A stretch of 6,384 nt of DNA from Candidatus Delongbacteria bacterium (GTDB lineage: Bacteria > CAIWAD01). The stretch is from the NCBI GenBank assembly GCA_041675285.1, contig JBAYTZ010000032.1, positions 1-6,384 of the forward strand, in the 5' to 3' direction. Positions 1 through 5,644 of the stretch are shown piece after piece. How positions within the stretch are numbered: position 1 is the stretch's first letter; the number at the start of each line of letters is the position of its first letter. The notes under the pieces were generated by a model. It searched no databases. It had not been told where the DNA came from and worked only from the letters and a program-made list of their open reading frames with translations. The translations under genes were made by a program, and so were the position numbers.

Positions 1-22
1 CGCGGGCTAGGAACGTGCTCAT
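1..22 (-). CDS. Start of a further gene, possibly gp25/gpW-like baseplate wedge protein (partial)
   Basis: An ATG at 22-20 overlaps the stop of the 82-residue gene in an ATGA junction and reads MSTFLAR before leaving the window. Proteins of the gp25/gpW baseplate family often start with M..FLGRG followed by FP, and their gene commonly follows the spike gene (P2 order V, W, J, I). Only seven codons are visible and there is no clear Shine-Dalgarno, so both the start and the family remain tentative. Confidence 0.4.
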
Positions 23-267
23 AGGATGGCCCCCGGCCCCGTCGTGGCGCCCGTCTGGGCACTCTGGCTGCCCGTCGTGGCCACGGGGATGCCCGGCATC
101 ACCATGGCCGCCGCCTGGATGTGCTCGACGATCGCCTCGGCCAGGGCAAGGGTCTGGGCCGCATCGATGGCCGCCGCATTCCCCGGGATGCGCGGGTCCA
201 AACCGGACAGGAGTTGCTCGGTTTTGGACTGGATCAGAGTCGCCAGCTGCTGCGGGTTCAGTGCCAT
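19..267 (-). CDS. Small putative baseplate/virion protein (82 aa)
   Basis: A short gene sits directly behind the spike, with the ATG at 267 eight bases after the spike stop. A GGAG is 11 bases upstream and weak, so translation probably depends on coupling. Residues 1-58 look helical, with LNPQQLATLIQSKTEQLL (3-20) and an alanine-rich helix ALAEAIVEHIQAAAMV (41-56). Residues 58-82 are a Gly/Thr/Ser/Ala-rich tail in which ATTG occurs twice. Small proteins with an AIv.hI.a.a.v helix and a glycine-rich end are often found beside phage spike genes. I recall this as a general pattern and cannot name a family. The stop TGA overlaps the next ATG by four bases (ATGA at 19-22). The conserved packing supports a real gene; its function is unknown. 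Confidence 0.7.
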   Translation of the reverse strand: MALNPQQLATLIQSKTEQLLSGLDPRIPGNAAAIDAAQTLALAEAIVEHIQAAAMVMPGIPVATTGSQSAQTGATTGPGAIL

Positions 268-275
268 GCCCTACG

Positions 276-842
276 CTACTCCGTCCGAGAGGTATTTGAA
301 AGTTCCGCGCCAGAAAGAGGGACTACGGGTGTGCTGGTGGGCCGGCCCTTGTTGCCGATGTGGAAGTGGCCATTGAACAGCGACTGGAACGTGTTTCCCT
401 TGATGAGCTGCTCGGCCGCCGCCGCCCCCAGCTCTACGACCGGGGCCGTCACGTGGACCTTGACCGTGGACTCGATCTCCACCAGTCCATCCGCACTAAG
501 GATCACGCGCGACTGGCCCTGTTCCAGGACGAGGTGCTTGTTCTCTGGACCGGTGCGGGTGAGGAAGCCGGAGACGAAAGGCTTGTCCGGTTGGCCGCAT
601 TCGAAGGAGACCATCACGTGGTCGCCCGCCGTGGGCAGCACGACGAGGCGCGCGGCCGCCGTCGCCCAGACGGCCAGGATCTCGCAGCGGGGTAGCGGCG
701 CCAGGGCCGGGTCGTCCGGCTGGACGCTGACCGTGTAGGCCCCAGCGTCCACCTCGGTGACCACGCCCCGCACGGGGAAACGCATGTAGGAGGACAGATC
801 CGGGCGGACCTGCTCGATGATCTTCTTCAGTTCGTCGCGCAC
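276..842 (-). CDS. Baseplate spike protein, gpV-like (188 aa, GTG start)
   Basis: This is the central membrane-piercing spike that caps the tube below the hub. Residues 1-19 form a charged helix. Residues 20-97 look like the OB-fold (RFPVRGVVTEVDAGAYTVSV at 21-40, LPTAGDHVMVSFECG at 69-83, KPFVSGFL at 87-94). Residues 103-140 have short repeating strands suited to a triple beta-helix (SADGLVEIESTVKVHVTAPV at 116-135). The end has FNGHFHIGNKG (156-166), then PTSTP and ELSN. The H159-x-H161 pair matches the HxH site that binds iron at the apex of P2-type spikes. I chose GTG at 842 because AGGTGG stands four bases before it and the helix from it reads naturally. The only nearby ATG (785) has no ribosome site. 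An upstream ATG (1316) would add over 150 residues antisense to no family and lying wholly across the hub gene. Confidence 0.82.
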   Translation of the reverse strand: MRDELKKIIEQVRPDLSSYMRFPVRGVVTEVDAGAYTVSVQPDDPALAPLPRCEILAVWATAAARLVVLPTAGDHVMVSFECGQPDKPFVSGFLTRTGPENKHLVLEQGQSRVILSADGLVEIESTVKVHVTAPVVELGAAAAEQLIKGNTFQSLFNGHFHIGNKGRPTSTPVVPLSGAELSNTSRTE

Positions 843-1588
843 GGCGCCACCTGCAGCATGAGACGCCCGCCGGCCTGCCACCGGTATTGGGCTTCCTCGA
901 CGTAGAAGCGTGCCCCGTCGATCGTCACGACCTGACTGTGCAGGACGGGCGCCACCAGCGTCACCACCTCCAGCAGGCCGAGCCGGCCCGGGCGCTGGTC
1001 GATCAGGTTGACGCCCGTCTCGATGGCGTGCACGGCCGCTTGGGCGTGGTCGGACTCGGCCAGCACCAGTGCGCCGTCCCGCACATGGAAGCGGAGCTCC
1101 GTGCCCGTCTCGCGCTGGACCCACTGCACGAGCTGCAGCAGGGCCTCCTTGGGCGTCAGGCCGTGGACGGGGAAGCGGTCGATGGTGAGTTCCGGCGCTT
1201 GAGCCGCCAGCGTCAGGCCCGTATCGGCCAGAAGGTCGCCCGCGATCTCCGCCGGAGTGGACTGGTCCCAGGTGCGGGTGATAGACCGGCCCCGGGCCTG
1301 CATCAAAGTCTGCCAATCGATCAGGTGGACGAGGGTCTGGAGTCCGCTGGCCTGCACGTCGCGCGCAACGCCGTGGAAGATGCGCGTCAAGGCCGCGTCC
1401 TCCTGATAGCCCCAGCGGACGCTCACGGCGTCGCCGGCTTTGACCTGCGGCGCGATCAGGCCCTCGGGATCCTGCAAAAGCACGTGGCCGCCGTCCGCCG
1501 TGTTCGTGGCCTGGCTGATGATGTGGAAGGCCGCCACGACGGGGTCGATGAGCTGGTTCTTCCAGGTCACCTCGAAGAGCGGGGTCAT
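827..1588 (-). CDS. Baseplate hub protein, gpD/gp27-like (253 aa)
   Basis: This looks like the central hub of the baseplate, the trimer that joins the tube end to the spike (P2/Mu gpD family, T4 gp27 and VgrG N-terminal fold). Visible markers are an N-terminal beta domain with AGDAVSVRWGY (51-61), the characteristic R69-IFHGVARDV strand (69-78), and L-x-x-L-I-D (86-91). The helical segment STPAEIAGDLLADTGLTL (110-127) matches the T..eia..ll...gl signature of the family. GLTPKEALLQLVQWV (143-157) and DGALVLAES (171-179) follow. At 253 residues it is shorter than many gpD proteins, which often exceed 300, so it may be a compact version without insertions. The ATG at 1588 follows AGGAGG. The stop at 827-829 lies inside the next gene, whose GTG start overlaps it by 16 bases. 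The next gene encodes the expected partner, the spike. Confidence 0.78.
   Translation of the reverse strand: MTPLFEVTWKNQLIDPVVAAFHIISQATNTADGGHVLLQDPEGLIAPQVKAGDAVSVRWGYQEDAALTRIFHGVARDVQASGLQTLVHLIDWQTLMQARGRSITRTWDQSTPAEIAGDLLADTGLTLAAQAPELTIDRFPVHGLTPKEALLQLVQWVQRETGTELRFHVRDGALVLAESDHAQAAVHAIETGVNLIDQRPGRLGLLEVVTLVAPVLHSQVVTIDGARFYVEEAQYRWQAGGRLMLQVAPCATN
847..852 (-). promoter_or_regulatory. Ribosome binding site that decides the GTG start of the spike gene
   Basis: AGGTGG at 852-847 is four bases before GTG at 842-840, inside the hub coding sequence. The spacing is slightly short, but no ATG in this frame near the conserved domain has a better site. Confidence 0.45.
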
Positions 1589-1593
1589 GCGGG

Positions 1594-1599
1594 CCTCCT
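1594..1599 (-). promoter_or_regulatory. Ribosome binding site of the hub gene within the previous stop codon
   Basis: AGGAGG at 1599-1594 shares its first two bases with the TAG of the upstream gene (1600-1598) and stands five bases before the ATG at 1588. It is a perfect consensus and supports coupled translation of these two baseplate genes. Confidence 0.7.
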
Positions 1600-2290
1600 A
1601 CTCATCCGGGTCGTCCAGGTCGTCGGACGGCGCCTCAGCGCCCGATCCCTCTTCCATGCCGGCGTTGAACTGGTCGCGCACGTAGCCGAGCTCGTGGTCC
1701 AGCTCTTCATTCCCCTCGATGGCCTCCGCGCCCTGGGCCGCCGCGTCATCCGACGCGCCAGCGCCCGCTGCTTGGTTCTCCAGCTGGGTTTTCACGGACT
1801 CGTATTCGGTGAGCATCAGGTGGACGGGAATCCAATCGAAGGTCCCGTCCTCGTCGGCTGCCAGCTCCTGGATGAAGACCTGGCGGATCCCGATCAGGTC
1901 GGTCAGGGGTGAGACAATCTCCACAGGCTTGGGCAGGGCGGCGCGCCCGTCGCGGAACAGGCGCTGCAGGACGCGCAGACGTTCCAGCGCCGGCTGCACC
2001 AGCGTGCCGTCCAGGCCCTCCTCGTCACAGACCTCCAGCTCGACGGTGATCTCGGCGGGCTCGTAGCCGGTCACATGCCGGACCTTGCCGCTCTTCTTGG
2101 GGATGGAGACCTCGTCTACCTTGATCGCCTGCTTGACGGTCATGGCCTTGGGCGGCACGATGAAGGTCAGGCCGCCCAGCAGGAACGGGATCTCAGAGAG
2201 GTTCCGCAGCGACGAGCCGGCCGCTGTTGCCTCCTGCTGGATCTGTTCCTCTGCGGTCGGAGGGCCGACCTGATTCGGATCAGTTGGCAT
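1598..2290 (-). CDS. Baseplate hub-associated protein, XkdP/gpU-like position (230 aa)
   Basis: The gene lies between tape measure and hub, where PBSX-type tails encode XkdP and other myophages encode a tail-terminating or hub adaptor protein. After a polar N-terminus (1-33) comes a beta-rich region: FLLGGLTFIVPP (36-47), IKVDEVSIPKKSGKVRHVTG (56-75), and YEPAEITVELEV (76-87). Next come a helix (101-113) and strands VEIVSPLTDLIGIRQVFIQE (123-142) and WIPVHLMLTEYES (153-165). Strand pairs ending in l.L.EY are frequent in this group. XkdP proteins usually continue into a LysM domain; none is visible. Instead residues 166-230 are low-complexity and acidic, ending SDDLDDPDE. The ATG at 2290 has GGAGG nine bases upstream, inside the tape measure gene, and overlaps its stop by 11 bases, suggesting translational coupling. 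The exact family is uncertain; virion localisation is inferred from context. Confidence 0.6.
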   Translation of the reverse strand: MPTDPNQVGPPTAEEQIQQEATAAGSSLRNLSEIPFLLGGLTFIVPPKAMTVKQAIKVDEVSIPKKSGKVRHVTGYEPAEITVELEVCDEEGLDGTLVQPALERLRVLQRLFRDGRAALPKPVEIVSPLTDLIGIRQVFIQELAADEDGTFDWIPVHLMLTEYESVKTQLENQAAGAGASDDAAAQGAEAIEGNEELDHELGYVRDQFNAGMEEGSGAEAPSDDLDDPDE

Positions 2291-5009
2291 ACTGCAAGCC
2301 CTCCAGGCCGTCTTCCTGGCCGGCTGCGCTGCGCAAGGCCTCCAGCACTTGGTCGCGCACGCTGGTGGCCGGCGTGTTCGGGCCTGCCGTCACCTCGATT
2401 TTCGAAACCGTGATGCTGCGATCGATGTGGGCCGTCTGACTTCGATTGGTGATCGCCTTGGCCGGCTGCGTGCCGACGCTGGCTTGGGCGGGCTTCAGCT
2501 GCGTTGGCTGTGCTGCTGCCATGCCCCCGCGCGCCGCCGCCGCCAGGCGCCCACCCCGTGGCGCGCCGGCCATGGCCGCCTCAAGCCCCGTAGGTCCCGC
2601 CAGCACAGGCGCCACGGGGCGGACAGCCGCGCTCGTCGCCGGCTTGGGGGCGCTCGCCGCCGCGCCGACTTTCGGGATCATGGGGATCTCGATGCCGGGG
2701 ATCTTGTTGACGGTCTGGATGAAGGCGTTGATCCCGTCGATCACCCAGCCGATGCCGCTCAGGAACCCGTCCCACATGCCGTCCATGAAGTCTCGGACCG
2801 GCTTCACGTTGTCGTAAAGGAGCTTCAGGCCGGTGATGGGCCAGAAGATGACCTTGGCCGCGGTCTTCACGCCCCAGAGGAAGCCGTCCCACAGCGTGTT
2901 CAACAGGTTTCGGAAACCCTCGCTGTGCTGGTAGGCATAGACGATGCCGGCCGTGAGGAGCGCCAGCAGGCCGACTACGATGCCGATGGGGTTGGCGGAG
3001 AGCGCCGCGTTGAGGAGCCACTGGATCCCGGCCCAGATCTTGGAGACGACGGCCACAGCCACGATCTGGGCGTTCAGTAGGATGGCGCTGCGAGCATTCC
3101 AGAGGTAGGCCGCGCCGGTCCGCATCGCCGCCACACGTGCCATCAGGAAGCCTGCCGCCGCGCGCACGCCACCAATGGCCGCCCGGCCTCCCGCCAGCAT
3201 TGTCTGGGTGGCGAAGGTCCACACGGCTGCAATGGCCGGCGCGATCAGCGGCCAGGCGAAGGCGCCCAGCGCCACGAAAAGAAGTCCACTGACGATGGGG
3301 TTGGCCTGGATCCAATTCCAGGCCCTGAGGATTGTGCCCACCATGAAGCCCAGGCCCCAGGCCACCATGCCGGCGAAGTACAGGATGGGTGAGATGCCGC
3401 TCATGGCGCCCTGGTACCAGCCGGTCAGGAAACGCCAGAACGCCCCCAGCGTGGCGTCGAACACCGTGGCGATGCCCTGGCCCGTGGCCTTCACGCCGCC
3501 CCAGATGGCGTACACCACGGGCTTGATGGCGAACCAGACTTCCTCGACCGTGTCGCGGAAGCCCAGGAAATTGGTGTCCCAGGCCTTCACGATGGCGTAG
3601 AGGGCCAGTCCCACCAGGGCGAAGGGCGCGATCATCTTGAGGGCGCCTGCACCTAAGGCCTTTAGGCTGGCGGTCAGCGGCACGGCCGCGCTGTTGGTCA
3701 CGCCCATCGAGAAGGCGATCTGCCCGAGCTTGGCCGGCAGCTGCAGGGCCAGCGCGCCCAAGTGCAGGAAGCCGCCGCCCACGAGGAGCAAGGCCCCGCC
3801 CAGGAGCAGGCCCACGGCCGACACAAAGGCGATGCCCGCCGCCACCTTGGTCAGGGCCGGGTGGGCGCGCAGCCAGCCGAAGATGGCGTCGGCCACGCCC
3901 TTGATGGCGCCCATGAATTGCAGCGTCATGGGCATCAGGGCCGCGCCAATCGTCATGCTGACGCCGCTCATGGCCGCCTTCATGAGCTTCCACTGACCCG
4001 TCGGCGTATCCATGATGCGCTTCTCGAAGTCCGCCATGGCGCTGCCCGCGCCGGCGATGTCTCCACGCATGCCCATCAGCTCCTCGCGCGAGCTGGAGAG
4101 GAGGATGTTGAAGACCTTGATGCCCTCGGCGCCGAAGATGTCCGTCAGGGTCGTGTTTTTCTTCTCTTCGGAGAGCGTCGAGAGCTTGGCCTTCAGCTCG
4201 CCGAAGACCTCGATGAAGTCCCGCGTCTTGCCCGTGGCCTGGTCGTAGACGTTGACGCCCAGGACCTTGTTCACCTTGCCCGCCTGGGTGTAGAGCTTGG
4301 TCATGGTCATGGACAGGCGCGTGCCAGCCCGGGCGCCCACCTCGTTTCGGTTGGCCAGGACGCCCAGGACGGCCAGGTTGGTCTCGATGGATTGCCCAAA
4401 TGTGGCCGAGGTCGAGGCCGTGTTGAGCATCGACTCCTGCAGGTCGGCGAACTTCAGGTTGGAGCGGTTCATCGAGACGGTCAGCATGTCGCCCAGGGTG
4501 GTGGCCTGGGACAGAGGCTTCTGGTAGGCGTTGAGCGTGCCGACAAGGAGCGCGCCGGCGTCCGCCATGGCCACCTGCTGGCCCGTGGCGAAAGAGATCG
4601 TGTCGGCCATGATGCCGGTCTTGCTGGAGACCTGATCCGCCGTCAGGCCCATGGAGGCCAGCTCGCCCTGGCCCTCGGCCACCTGCTGGGCCGTGAAGGC
4701 GGTCTTGGCACCCAAGTACATGGCCGTGTCGCCGATGGCCTGGACCTGCTTGGCCGAGGCCTCCGCGATGCCACCGACCCGGGCGACCTCCGTCTGGAAC
4801 GTGCCCATCTGCAGGATGGGCATGGCGAGGCTGGCCGCGATGCCCGCGCCCACCAGCATGGTCTTCAGGCCGGCCTTCTTCACGCGCTCGCTGGCCTGCT
4901 CGAAGCTCCCGGCGAACTTGTCCAGGCGCTTGGAGGCCGCCGTGAAGGCCGAGAGGTTGCTCGTCCCGAAGACGCTGATCGTGATGGCGCTGGTGAAGCC
5001 GGTCATCAT
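2280..5009 (-). CDS. Phage tail tape measure protein (TP901-like core), 909 aa
   Basis: This is by far the longest gene, as expected for the protein that sets tail length and fills the tube. Residues about 60-350 match the TP901-type tape measure core: a helix-rich segment with GTFQTEVARVGGIAEAS (69-85), FTAQQVAEGQGELASMGLT (105-123), repeated A/G/S-rich helices, and DIFGAEGIKVFNILL (290-304). From about 388 on there are several strongly hydrophobic stretches (such as 388-415, 460-474, 541-563, 570-600 and 672-693). The last includes the common tape measure motif ANPIGIVVG followed by SEGFRNLLNTLW. Residues 780-860 are Ala/Pro-rich and probably flexible, followed by a short charged C-terminal piece. 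At roughly 0.15 nm per residue the length predicts a tail near 136 nm, which is an inference. The start at 5009 follows AGGAAG. The 3' end overlaps the next gene by 11 bases. Confidence 0.93.
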   Translation of the reverse strand: MMTGFTSAITISVFGTSNLSAFTAASKRLDKFAGSFEQASERVKKAGLKTMLVGAGIAASLAMPILQMGTFQTEVARVGGIAEASAKQVQAIGDTAMYLGAKTAFTAQQVAEGQGELASMGLTADQVSSKTGIMADTISFATGQQVAMADAGALLVGTLNAYQKPLSQATTLGDMLTVSMNRSNLKFADLQESMLNTASTSATFGQSIETNLAVLGVLANRNEVGARAGTRLSMTMTKLYTQAGKVNKVLGVNVYDQATGKTRDFIEVFGELKAKLSTLSEEKKNTTLTDIFGAEGIKVFNILLSSSREELMGMRGDIAGAGSAMADFEKRIMDTPTGQWKLMKAAMSGVSMTIGAALMPMTLQFMGAIKGVADAIFGWLRAHPALTKVAAGIAFVSAVGLLLGGALLLVGGGFLHLGALALQLPAKLGQIAFSMGVTNSAAVPLTASLKALGAGALKMIAPFALVGLALYAIVKAWDTNFLGFRDTVEEVWFAIKPVVYAIWGGVKATGQGIATVFDATLGAFWRFLTGWYQGAMSGISPILYFAGMVAWGLGFMVGTILRAWNWIQANPIVSGLLFVALGAFAWPLIAPAIAAVWTFATQTMLAGGRAAIGGVRAAAGFLMARVAAMRTGAAYLWNARSAILLNAQIVAVAVVSKIWAGIQWLLNAALSANPIGIVVGLLALLTAGIVYAYQHSEGFRNLLNTLWDGFLWGVKTAAKVIFWPITGLKLLYDNVKPVRDFMDGMWDGFLSGIGWVIDGINAFIQTVNKIPGIEIPMIPKVGAAASAPKPATSAAVRPVAPVLAGPTGLEAAMAGAPRGGRLAAAARGGMAAAQPTQLKPAQASVGTQPAKAITNRSQTAHIDRSITVSKIEVTAGPNTPATSVRDQVLEALRSAAGQEDGLEGLQYAN

Positions 5010-5017
5010 CGAGTGGA

Positions 5018-5023
5018 CTTCCT
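5018..5023 (-). promoter_or_regulatory. Ribosome binding site of the tape measure gene, overlapping the frameshift-product stop
   Basis: AGGAAG at 5023-5018 lies eight bases before the ATG at 5009, and its first two bases are also the last two of the TAG ending the frameshifted chaperone. A second ATG follows directly (5006-5004). The overlap suggests coupling: ribosomes finishing the long chaperone form could restart on the tape measure. Confidence 0.65.
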
Positions 5024-5560
5024 ATCGCTTCCGCCGGCGGGGCCGACTCGTGGGCCGATTCGCCTTCGCTTCCTGCTCCCCCAGCCACTCCGCTGCGACT
5101 TGCAGCTCGACGACTTCCTCGAAGGGCGTGGCGTCGAGAACCTCAAACGTGTAGGCATGAAACCGGTGGGCAATCACCGCGCGGGCCTGGAGGTACCAGG
5201 CGCCCTCCAGGTCTGCACGGGCCGCCCTCAGAGCTTTTTTACCGTGATCTCCTTCGAGTAGCCCAGCACCTCCTGGATCTTCTCACTGAGGGCCGCGATG
5301 AGGCCCGGCTCCCACTCACCGCTCTTGTTGTATTCGAGCTCCGTGGCGTCGATGGCCGGCGCGACCACGAAGGTCCGCACGATGTCCAGGGCCAGGCGCT
5401 GCTCGTTGCCCTTGGCGCTCTTGGCCAGGCGGCTGAACTCGTCCCAGCTGGAGCCGCGCACGACGAAGCCGCGCCCGTCGGGCAGTTCCAACTGGTAGAG
5501 GCTGGCCTTGGAGTAGGTGACCTTGAGGTCTTTGATGACTTCGGGCGTGATGGTGTCCAT
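5022..5560 (-). CDS. Tail assembly chaperone, -1 frameshifted (G-T-like) long form, 179 aa
   Basis: The predicted product joins residues 1-109 of the short chaperone (5560 down to 5234) to 70 residues read after a -1 slip, with base 5234 read twice, ending at the TAG at 5022-5024. I translated the extension base by base and found no stop. It starts ALRAARADLEGAW, contains the segment HAYTFEVLDATPFEEVVELQ, and ends in a very basic RPRRRKR tail. It has no ATG of its own near its start and no ribosome binding site, so an independent gene is unlikely. The frame is open from just below 5316, giving about 27 codons of overlap with the short form before the slip. The extension ends 12 bases before the tape measure ATG. 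In known systems the T domain binds the tape measure; here that role is inferred. Slippage efficiency cannot be read from sequence. Confidence 0.75.
5186..5211 (-). other. Hairpin downstream of the slippery site
   Basis: Read on the minus strand, CCTGGAGG (5211-5204) and CCTCCAGG (5193-5186) form a perfect eight-base stem around a ten-base loop. The stem begins 22 bases after the slippery heptamer. Stimulatory structures usually start closer (about 5-9 bases), so it may help only if the G+C-rich bases between also fold, or it may be incidental. Confidence 0.4.
5228..5560 (-). CDS. Tail assembly chaperone, short (G-like) form, 110 aa
   Basis: This small soluble protein lies between the tube and tape measure genes, the canonical place of the tail assembly chaperone (lambda gpG, P2 gpE). 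Such chaperones bind the tape measure protein and deliver tube subunits, and are absent from the finished virion. The sequence begins with a helix-prone stretch (MDTITPEVIKDLKVTYSKAS), followed by a beta-like segment (YQLELPDGRGFVVRG, residues 22-36) and helices to the end at L110. No membrane segment or signal peptide is seen. The ATG at 5560 has GGAGG at 5565-5569, four bases away. The gene ends with codons GTA AAA AAG CTC TGA, which contain an in-phase A AAA AAG slippery heptamer. The ending strongly supports the chaperone call, because these genes are typically expressed as a short form plus a -1 frameshifted longer form. Confidence 0.8.
   Translation of the reverse strand: MDTITPEVIKDLKVTYSKASLYQLELPDGRGFVVRGSSWDEFSRLAKSAKGNEQRLALDIVRTFVVAPAIDATELEYNKSGEWEPGLIAALSEKIQEVLGYSKEITVKKL
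5234..5254 (-). promoter_or_regulatory. Programmed -1 ribosomal frameshift signal: AAGGAG plus A AAA AAG
   Basis: The heptamer A AAA AAG occupies 5240-5234 on the minus strand and is in phase with the chaperone codons GTA AAA AAG, so both tRNAs can re-pair one base back as AAA AAA. This is the heptamer used in E. coli dnaX. A perfect anti-Shine-Dalgarno complement, AAGGAG, lies at 5254-5249, leaving an eight-base spacer; an internal Shine-Dalgarno a similar distance upstream stimulates dnaX frameshifting. The zero-frame stop TGA follows after one more codon. Six consecutive A residues are rare in this G+C-rich stretch. Confidence 0.82.
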
Positions 5561-5589
5561 GAGTCCTCCGAAAGCGAGTTGAGAGAGTC

Positions 5590-5633
5590 CGGGGCAGTGA
5601 CGCGGCCTTCTCGGCTGGCGCGCCGCTGCCCCG
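5590..5633 (-). other. Inverted repeat between tube and chaperone genes
   Basis: In the 84-base gap after the tube stop, CGGGGCAG (5626-5633) and CTGCCCCG (5590-5597), read on the minus strand, form a perfect eight-base stem. The 28-base loop itself holds CGGC and GCCG arms that could extend the helix imperfectly. No T-run follows, so it does not look like a complete intrinsic terminator. A leaky terminator, an mRNA end that protects the abundant tube message, or a processing site are all possible. Confidence 0.5.
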
Positions 5634-5644
5634 TGCTGTGTGTG

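Noticed and set aside
843..1316. N-terminal extension of the spike gene to an ATG at 1316
   Set aside because: It would overlap most of the hub gene, and the added residues are Gly/Arg/Pro-rich shadow sequence. GTG at 842 gives a natural spike length and start.
887..1912. Plus-strand frame of 341 codons opposite the hub and hub-associated genes
   Set aside because: Antisense to two genes with good starts, ribosome sites and family features; no domain seen.
2581..5088. Minus-strand open frame of 835 codons overlapping the tape measure gene in another frame
   Set aside because: The translation is Gly/Arg/His/Pro-rich shadow sequence without hydrophobic helices or motifs; the in-frame competitor has strong family features.
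3762..5261. Long plus-strand open frame of 499 codons opposite the tape measure gene
   Set aside because: It is antisense to a clear tape measure gene. Its composition (runs of R, H, G, Q, L) is that of a mirrored G+C-rich coding strand, with no recognisable domain. The length comes from biased third positions.
5590..5633. Intrinsic transcription terminator
   Set aside because: The inverted repeat is followed by mixed sequence rather than a T-run, so it is reported only as an inverted repeat.
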